From: Alphaproteobacteria bacterium
GTDB taxonomy: Bacteria > Pseudomonadota > Alphaproteobacteria > Micropepsales > Micropepsaceae
Length of the DNA: 5,262 bases
Assembly (NCBI GenBank): GCA_003246795.1
Contig: QKCS01000017.1
Span: forward strand, 1 to 5,262
Reading direction: 5' to 3'
Within the stretch, counting starts at the first letter, position 1, and each line of letters starts with the position of its first letter. Positions 1-3,919 of the stretch are shown here, piece after piece. A model generated the notes under the pieces. The model worked only from the letters and a program-made list of their open reading frames with translations, ran no database searches and was not told the origin of the DNA. The translations under genes and the position numbers were made by a program.

Positions 1-915
1 GAAGCCGGAATCATAGGGGATTTGCAGCCACTTGTGCCCATCGACCGCCCAGGAGTGGGCGCGCTCGACCCCCGCCGCGAGCCTCTTCATCTCCGGCACA
101 GCGCGGGACCACAGACCAAAAGCGCCGTCGACATGCATCCACGCACCGTTGCGATCGGCCAAATCCGCGATCTCTGCGAAATCGTCGAATGCTCCCGAGT
201 TGATATGCCCAGCTTGGCACAAGACGATCTGCGGCCCTGCGCGAGACGACATCGCCGCCGCAAGTTCGCACGTGTCCATGACACCCTGGCCGTCAGTCGT
301 GATTGGCACGAGATTGCGGGCACCAAAACCAAGATAGTGCAGAACGGCCGTGTTCGATGCGTGCGCGTCGTCGCTAATGAACACGCTAATCGGTGGCGCT
401 CCTTGGAGCCCCTCTTTTTCGAAGTCGCAACCGGCCCAGCGAAGAACCTCGTTTCGAGCGGCGGCGAGCGCGATAAACCCACCCATCGTTGCGCCTGTCG
501 TGAAGCCGACGGAGCTTGCGCGCGGGAGATCGAGCAGGTCTAAGATCCAGTTGGCCGAGACTTCTTCGGCAATGGCTGCCGCAGGTGAGGTCTGGAAGAT
601 GGCGGCATTCTGGCCCCAGACCGAGGTCAGCCAATCTGCTGCGACGCCAGTCGGGTGTGATCCGCCCATCACCCACGCAAAGAATCCGCCTTGCGTGTTG
701 CCGACAAGGCCAGGTTCGGCGGCGCGGATTAAATCCTTGATCACTTCGCGCCCGTCGCGGCCAGCCTCAGGCAATGGCAACCCAAAGAGGCGCCGCAACT
801 CTTCGGTGCCGGCGGTTGGATGGAGCGACCGCGGCGAGGCGCGGAAGCTCAAGGCGTAGTCCGCCGCCAACATCTGCTCCGGCGTGGGAGCGCGGGGGGC
901 GTTCTGGTACGTCAT
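1..915 (-). CDS. Group II PLP-dependent amino acid decarboxylase, C-terminus cut by window edge
   Basis: The protein belongs to the aromatic-L-amino-acid/glutamate/cysteine-sulfinate decarboxylase superfamily (fold type I PLP enzymes), which removes the alpha-carboxyl group of an amino acid to give an amine and CO2 in the cytosol. The first 305 residues are visible; family members are usually 450-500 residues, so about a third is missing. Visible landmarks are H185 in SDDAHAS (the histidine that stacks on PLP), D263 in HVDGAFG (contacts the pyridine nitrogen) and K295 in DGHKW (the Schiff-base lysine). The frame is uninterrupted. The ATG at 915 overlaps the TGA of the upstream cysteine synthase gene as ATGA and has no Shine-Dalgarno sequence, so translation is probably coupled. 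An internal ATG (residue 15) has a GGAG-like sequence upstream and is the main alternative start. The substrate cannot be assigned. The operon context makes a cysteine-derived amino acid a candidate, but an aromatic amino acid is equally possible for this family. Confidence 0.93.
   Translation of the reverse strand, partial: MTYQNAPRAPTPEQMLAADYALSFRASPRSLHPTAGTEELRRLFGLPLPEAGRDGREVIKDLIRAAEPGLVGNTQGGFFAWVMGGSHPTGVAADWLTSVWGQNAAIFQTSPAAAIAEEVSANWILDLLDLPRASSVGFTTGATMGGFIALAAARNEVLRWAGCDFEKEGLQGAPPISVFISDDAHASNTAVLHYLGFGARNLVPITTDGQGVMDTCELAAAMSSRAGPQIVLCQAGHINSGAFDDFAEIADLADRNGAWMHVDGAFGLWSRAVPEMKRLAAGVERAHSWAVDGHKWLQIPYDSGF
912..915 (-). promoter_or_regulatory. ATGA stop/start overlap coupling synthase and decarboxylase
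   Basis: On the minus strand the synthase TGA and the decarboxylase ATG share bases. The 15 bases upstream of this ATG (CTGGTTGCACCCGCG) contain no purine-rich ribosome binding site. This favours translational coupling by terminating ribosomes and roughly matched production of the two PLP enzymes. Confidence 0.7.
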
Positions 916-2396
916 CGCGGGTGCAACCAGTTGGGCAAGAGACGAGCGCGATCGATCCTCTTCGAGGCATCGAACGAGACGCCGCTCCTGGACAGCTTCT
1001 CTCCAAGCGTGCCGCTCTCGAATGCATCGAAGACGTCGATGCAACCGCCGACGTGCATCCCGCCGACGAAGATCTGCGGCATGGTGGGCGAGCCGATCTT
1101 CTGGCGTAGCGCTGCCCGAATGTCGCCGCCTCGATCGCCCTTCTGATAGTCCACTGAATCGAGATCGATCGATCTGAAGGGAATCTCGACCTCGGCGAAC
1201 ATTCTGCGTATGCACCTGGCGAACTCGCACCACTGCAGGCCGAACATGACGACCGGATTGGCGGGATCCGTGATGGCCGCCTGAACGAAGCGCGCAGCGT
1301 CGGGTTTCACGGTCTCGGGTACAGCCTTCTGAGGCGCAGGCGCAGCACAGACATCGAATCGGAACCGCGGCGTTGATGCGGCGATCTCAAGCTCTTCGGC
1401 GCTCATCGTGGCGCAGACGTCTTCGAACAATTGCGTCGAGAGATAGCGTTCGCCGGTGTCGGGGATCATCGCTAGGATGCGCGATCCCTTCGCCGCCGAC
1501 TTGGCGATCTGCATGGCGCCGGCGAAAGTCGCCCCGCCCGAAATGCCGCAAAAGATGCCCTCCTTCCGCGCCAGGTCGCGCGCGTAGCGCAACGCGTCCA
1601 CGCCGTCGATGGGCAGTAGCTGGTCGATGAGCCCATTTGCGAGCGCATCGTTGGCGATCTTCGGAACGAAGTCCGGAGACCAGCCTTGCATTAGATGGGG
1701 TCGGAAGTTCGGGTGGCTCGCGGAGGGGCTACCGTCGCTGTCGTAGGCCTGAGCAATACCGCTGTCGAGAATTCGCGAGTTGTCCGGCTCGCAGCCGACG
1801 ATGCGGGTCCGTTTGCTGCGCGCCTTCAAGACGCGGGCCACACCCTTGAGGGTTCCGCCCGTGCCAAAGCCGGTGACCCAATAGTCCAATCCGTCCTCGC
1901 CGAAGTCGGCCAAGATCTCCTCGGCCGTGGTCCGACTGTGAACGTCGGGATTGGCTTCATTCTCGAACTGGCGGCAGAGAAACCAGCCGTGTTCTTCGGC
2001 GAGCTCGCGCGCCTTGGCCAGCATGCCGCTGCCCTTCTCGGAGGCGGGAGTCAGAATCACCTTCGCTCCCAAGAAGCGCATCAGCTTGCGGCGTTCGACA
2101 CTAAAGTTCTCGGCCATCGTAACGACGAGCGGATAGCCCTTCTGCGCGCACACCATCGCAAGGCCGATGCCGGTGTTGCCGCTCGTGGCCTCGATCACCG
2201 TCTGTCCAGGCTTCAGGGAACCGTCGCGCTCGGCCGCTTCGATAACGCCGAGCGCGAGGCGGTCCTTGACGGAGCCGAGGGGGTTGAACGCCTCGAGCTT
2301 GACGAAAATCTCGACCCCTTCGCCGCCCATGTTGTTGACGCGAACGACCGGCGTGTTGCCGACCGTGTCGAGAATTGAGTTCTTGATGCCGTGCAT
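912..2396 (-). CDS. cysK: Cysteine synthase (CysK/CysM type) fused to a C-terminal glutaredoxin-like domain
   Basis: The protein has 494 residues; ordinary O-acetylserine sulfhydrylases have about 310-325. Residues 1-330 form a complete fold type II PLP synthase: NPLGSVKDR carries the PLP lysine K44, TSGNTG (71-76) binds the substrate carboxylate, GFGTGGT (176-182) binds the PLP phosphate, and GISGG (284-288) and PDTGERYLS (312-320) match the family C-terminal signature. These enzymes make cysteine or a related beta-substituted alanine from an activated serine and a sulfur nucleophile. After a linker (about 331-370), residues 375-470 resemble glutaredoxin: WCEFARC (389-395), a TMP cis-proline motif (438-440) and GG-x3-GG (445-451). 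The usual CPYC is replaced by C390-x4-C395. The ATG at 2396 is chosen for AAGGA 8 nt upstream and because CysK homology starts there. It lies 35 bp after the doxX-like gene and overlaps the decarboxylase start. Cysteine synthase identity is firm; the sulfur donor (sulfide, thiosulfate, sulfite or a persulfide) is unknown. Confidence 0.95.
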   Translation of the reverse strand: MHGIKNSILDTVGNTPVVRVNNMGGEGVEIFVKLEAFNPLGSVKDRLALGVIEAAERDGSLKPGQTVIEATSGNTGIGLAMVCAQKGYPLVVTMAENFSVERRKLMRFLGAKVILTPASEKGSGMLAKARELAEEHGWFLCRQFENEANPDVHSRTTAEEILADFGEDGLDYWVTGFGTGGTLKGVARVLKARSKRTRIVGCEPDNSRILDSGIAQAYDSDGSPSASHPNFRPHLMQGWSPDFVPKIANDALANGLIDQLLPIDGVDALRYARDLARKEGIFCGISGGATFAGAMQIAKSAAKGSRILAMIPDTGERYLSTQLFEDVCATMSAEELEIAASTPRFRFDVCAAPAPQKAVPETVKPDAARFVQAAITDPANPVVMFGLQWCEFARCIRRMFAEVEIPFRSIDLDSVDYQKGDRGGDIRAALRQKIGSPTMPQIFVGGMHVGGCIDVFDAFESGTLGEKLSRSGVSFDASKRIDRARLLPNWLHPR

Positions 2397-2404
2397 GAGT
2401 CCGA

Positions 2405-2409
2405 TCCTT
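2405..2409 (-). promoter_or_regulatory. Ribosome binding site AAGGA for the synthase-glutaredoxin gene
   Basis: AAGGA lies 8 nt before the ATG at 2396. It decides the start: the open frame continues 49 codons further upstream (to 2543), but that part overlaps the doxX-like gene, is arginine-rich and has no resemblance to CysK. Confidence 0.75.
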
Positions 2410-2431
2410 GTTTCGGCGTAGACAGCCACGG

Positions 2432-2875
2432 TTACGCCAATTGCTCGCGCCGATGGTTCGCATGCGCGGTGCAGTGAACGCTCAACAGATTGTCGAATTC
2501 GCGAAGAATGAAGAGTGCGATGCAAGCGCCGAGCGCGGGCCACGCGGCGAACAGTAGCAAGTTCGCGCCTTGGTACGGATCAAGGTATTCACGCCACGTC
2601 GACAACGTCGAGACAGCGTGCATCGCGAGCACGAAACCGTAGGTCCAAGTTCTCGCATAGCCGATCAAGAAGGCGAACAGAACGACGAGCTGAAGTGCGC
2701 CGGCTGCGAATGACAGAGCGCCGGGCGCAGCGTTGATGAAGTAGAACTGTTCGAACACGTGCGTCGCGTGATCCGGGCGCACGATCTTGTCGACTGCCCA
2801 AGGAACCATAAGCATCGCGATGCTTATGCGAACGATCAGAAGCGACATTGACAAACGGTAGCTGTTAGAGGACAT
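2432..2875 (-). CDS. DoxX-like small integral membrane protein
   Basis: This 147-residue inner-membrane protein has four predicted hydrophobic helices at about 8-28, 50-72, 76-93 and 104-124, which matches the size and topology of the DoxX family. TM1 has the family-like arrangement of a hydrophobic stretch with an internal arginine (LLIVRISIAMLMVPWAVDKI), followed by a hydrophilic loop with a histidine-rich segment (PDHATHVFEQFYF). The C-terminus is polar and histidine-rich (HCTAHANHRRE). DoxX relatives include a subunit of archaeal thiosulfate:quinone oxidoreductase and actinobacterial proteins linked to thiosulfate and thiol redox balance; many other members have no known role. The ATG at 2875 has GGAG 7 nt upstream; an upstream extension to 2992 overlaps the methyltransferase gene and is not membrane-like. 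It sits 73 bp after the methyltransferase and 35 bp before the synthase, consistent with one operon. Family assignment is by topology and general resemblance, so the function is uncertain. Confidence 0.82.
   Translation of the reverse strand: MSSNSYRLSMSLLIVRISIAMLMVPWAVDKIVRPDHATHVFEQFYFINAAPGALSFAAGALQLVVLFAFLIGYARTWTYGFVLAMHAVSTLSTWREYLDPYQGANLLLFAAWPALGACIALFILREFDNLLSVHCTAHANHRREQLA
2807..2828. repeat. Perfect 22-bp palindrome inside the doxX-like gene
   Basis: The half-site CATAAGCATCG (2807-2817) is followed immediately by its exact reverse complement (2818-2828). It encodes residues 17-23 (ISIAMLM) of TM1. In mRNA it could form a 9-bp stem with a CGCG loop. A perfect 22-bp palindrome is expected by chance only about once in 4 million positions, so it is unlikely to be random. 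Its role is unknown. Confidence 0.9.
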
Positions 2876-2882
2876 CTGAATT

Positions 2883-2886
2883 CTCC
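2883..2886 (-). promoter_or_regulatory. Ribosome binding site GGAG for the doxX-like gene
   Basis: GGAG lies 7 nt before the ATG at 2875. It supports that start over the 39-codon upstream extension, which lacks hydrophobic segments. Confidence 0.75.
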
Positions 2887-2917
2887 ATTGAAAATGCGGG
2901 TGAAAGAAATCGGTAGC

Positions 2918-2937
2918 GCGCCGCGAAAAACGCGCGC
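2918..2937 (-). other. GC-rich hairpin in the methyltransferase-doxX gap
   Basis: This inverted repeat begins 11 nt after the methyltransferase stop. The inner stem is CGCG/CGCG around a 5-nt loop (TTTTT in the mRNA), extended by three more G-C pairs after one bulged base. An alternative fold pairs GCGCGC at 2916-2921 with 2932-2937. No T-run follows, so it is not a convincing intrinsic terminator. It could be a processing or stability element that adjusts expression between the first and second gene. Confidence 0.5.
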
Positions 2938-2948
2938 CAGTGGCGTCG

Positions 2949-3776
2949 TCAGCGTTTGACGATGACGCTTTCGAGATATGTGCTTGGCACAACCATCGTG
3001 CCGTCCTTGGCCCGGTTGATCGAAGTGATCAACACCAATAGATCGTCGGTCAACGCCGCCTGTTTGGTCGCGTCCAGTGTGTCGAACGCCTTCTGCAGTG
3101 GTCCGTAGATCGCTCGCCACGTATCGATCCAATGGCGCGGCGTACGGTAGCGAAACACAAAGTCGCGTTCGTTTCCGCCGACTTCGGCGTGCGCGCCAAA
3201 CAATGCGTCCAGAGTTTCATGCGTACCCCAGAGTGCGGGCGACTTCAGACCCGGTGCGGGCGGGACAAAACGACCGAGCGTTTTGAACAACTGGCCGATG
3301 AAGCTGTCGGGCGTCCAACTGGCAAGGCCGATCTTGCCGCCCGCGCGGCAGACGCGTAGCAGCTCTGACGCGGCCTTCTCCTGGTCCGGTGCAAACATGA
3401 CACCGAAGGTCGAAGTGACCACATCAAATGCCTCGTCCTCGAAGGGAAGTGCTTCCGCGTCGGCGAGCTTGAAAGTGATCGACAGGCGTTCGGCATCCGC
3501 ACGCTCACGCCCCCGGCGAAGCAGATCTTGAACATAGTCGGTCGAAGTTACGTCGCAGAAGCGGCGAGCGGCCGCGAGCGAGCAATTTCCGTTGCCGGCT
3601 GCCACGTCGAGAACGCGGTTGCCACTGCGCACGTCCAACGCCTCGCACAGGCTTTCGCCCACATTCTGCAACGTCACGCCAACGGCCGAATAATCACCGG
3701 CCGACCAGGCGGCCTGCTGCTTCGTCTTGACAGCAGCGTAGTCGGGTGCCGTGGCTTTGATGGTAGGTTGCAACAT
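2949..3776 (-). CDS. Class I SAM-dependent methyltransferase (UbiE/MenG-like superfamily)
   Basis: This 275-residue cytosolic protein transfers a methyl group from S-adenosylmethionine to an unknown acceptor. Motif I, VLDVAAGNGN (55-64), is the glycine-rich SAM-binding loop. The acidic residue at the end of strand 2 is D80 in TSTDY, the adenine-contacting ADAEALPF is at 105-112, and strand 4 is FDVVTSTFGVMF (117-128). The N-terminal segment (KTKQQAAWSAGDYSAVG) and the later LLRVCRAGGKIGLASWTP resemble the methyltransferase-11/25 group, whose members act on quinones, sterols, antibiotics and small thiols or amines, so the fold does not identify a substrate. The ATG at 3776 has GGAG 6 nt upstream. 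It is the first gene of the leftward operon and shares a 143-bp control region with the divergent regulator. Fold assignment is firm; acceptor and pathway are unknown. Confidence 0.93.
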   Translation of the reverse strand: MLQPTIKATAPDYAAVKTKQQAAWSAGDYSAVGVTLQNVGESLCEALDVRSGNRVLDVAAGNGNCSLAAARRFCDVTSTDYVQDLLRRGRERADAERLSITFKLADAEALPFEDEAFDVVTSTFGVMFAPDQEKAASELLRVCRAGGKIGLASWTPDSFIGQLFKTLGRFVPPAPGLKSPALWGTHETLDALFGAHAEVGGNERDFVFRYRTPRHWIDTWRAIYGPLQKAFDTLDATKQAALTDDLLVLITSINRAKDGTMVVPSTYLESVIVKR

Positions 3777-3782
3777 CTTGAT

Positions 3783-3786
3783 CTCC
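3783..3786 (-). promoter_or_regulatory. Ribosome binding site GGAG for the methyltransferase gene
   Basis: GGAG lies 6 nt before the ATG at 3776 and fixes the operon's first start codon. Confidence 0.75.
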
Positions 3787-3851
3787 GTTTGTCGGTGCGC
3801 AGTTCTCGTTCCGGTTGACCGTTTGTGTAGGCGACGCGTGGGGCCGAAGCC

Positions 3852-3891
3852 TTGGAGGACTTCTGGAGGAGCTTTGGAGATTCCTTGAATT
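3852..3891 (+). promoter_or_regulatory. Candidate operator: direct heptamer repeats with an 11-bp period
   Basis: Heptamers start at 3852 (TTGGAGG), 3863 (CTGGAGG), 3874 (TTGGAGA) and, weakly, 3885 (TTGAATT), each separated by 4 bp (ACTT, AGCT, TTCC). The core TGGAG is identical in the first three. OmpR/PhoB-type winged helices bind tandem direct repeats about one helical turn apart, and the Pho box has this 7+4 layout. The adjacent regulator carries this domain, so it is the likely binder, by inference. GGAGG also resembles a Shine-Dalgarno core, but no start codon follows at a suitable distance. Confidence 0.6.
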
Positions 3892-3892
3892 T

Positions 3893-3909
3893 TCGCGCTT
3901 TTTGCGCGA
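3893..3909 (+). other. Small hairpin just upstream of the regulator ribosome binding site
   Basis: TCGCGC (3893-3898) and GCGCGA (3904-3909) form a perfect 6-bp stem around TTTTT, ending one base before the purine run GGAAGG. It could act as a protein-binding palindrome in DNA, or as a leader structure limiting translation. A similar stem with a 5-nt A/T loop lies in the methyltransferase-doxX gap. Confidence 0.5.
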
Positions 3910-3910
3910 T

Positions 3911-3916
3911 GGAAGG
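3911..3916 (+). promoter_or_regulatory. Close-set ribosome binding site for the regulator
   Basis: GGAAGG ends only 3 nt before the ATG at 3920, shorter than the usual 5-9 nt, so translation may be inefficient. No better-spaced purine run lies upstream of this start. Confidence 0.5.
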
Positions 3917-3919
3917 GCC

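Larger units (their letters stand above)
3777..3919. promoter_or_regulatory. Divergent control region between the operon and the regulator gene
   Basis: This 143-bp gap separates two outward-reading start codons and must hold promoters for both directions, or at least for the operon. I see no convincing sigma70 -35/-10 pair on either strand. A weak -10-like TACACA occurs on the minus strand at 3829-3824 without a matching -35, which would suit an activator-dependent promoter. The region also holds the 11-bp periodic repeats and a hairpin, listed separately. Confidence 0.7.

Noticed and set aside
22..859. Plus-strand open frames of about 170 codons opposite the decarboxylase
   Set aside because: The minus-strand frame carries the PLP lysine motif and a continuous decarboxylase alignment; the plus-strand frames are arginine/alanine-rich without domains.
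1023..1043. Inverted repeat TGCATCGA/TCGATGCA with a 5-nt loop in the synthase gene
   Set aside because: An 8-bp stem with a short loop is expected roughly once by chance in 5 kb, and it lies within the conserved glutaredoxin coding region.
1162..1175. A 14-bp palindrome made of GATC repeats within the synthase gene
   Set aside because: A palindrome of this length is expected by chance at about 0.3 per window of this size, and it is a simple GATC run.
1695..2378. A 227-codon open frame on the plus strand opposite the synthase
   Set aside because: It lies wholly antisense to a strongly conserved cysteine synthase, has no recognisable motif, and is the usual GC-driven shadow of a coding frame.
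2397..2543. A 49-codon N-terminal extension of the synthase
   Set aside because: It overlaps the end of the doxX-like gene, has no homology to CysK, and AAGGA 8 nt before the ATG at 2396 supports the shorter protein.
2876..2992. A 39-codon N-terminal extension of the doxX-like protein
   Set aside because: It overlaps the methyltransferase end and the intergenic hairpin, is not hydrophobic, and GGAG supports the ATG at 2875.
3785..3826. Two copies of CCGTTTGT (3785 and 3819) in the divergent region
   Set aside because: An 8-bp repeat in 143 bp is not improbable, the copies lack a helical period matching the main array, and one overlaps the methyltransferase ribosome binding site.
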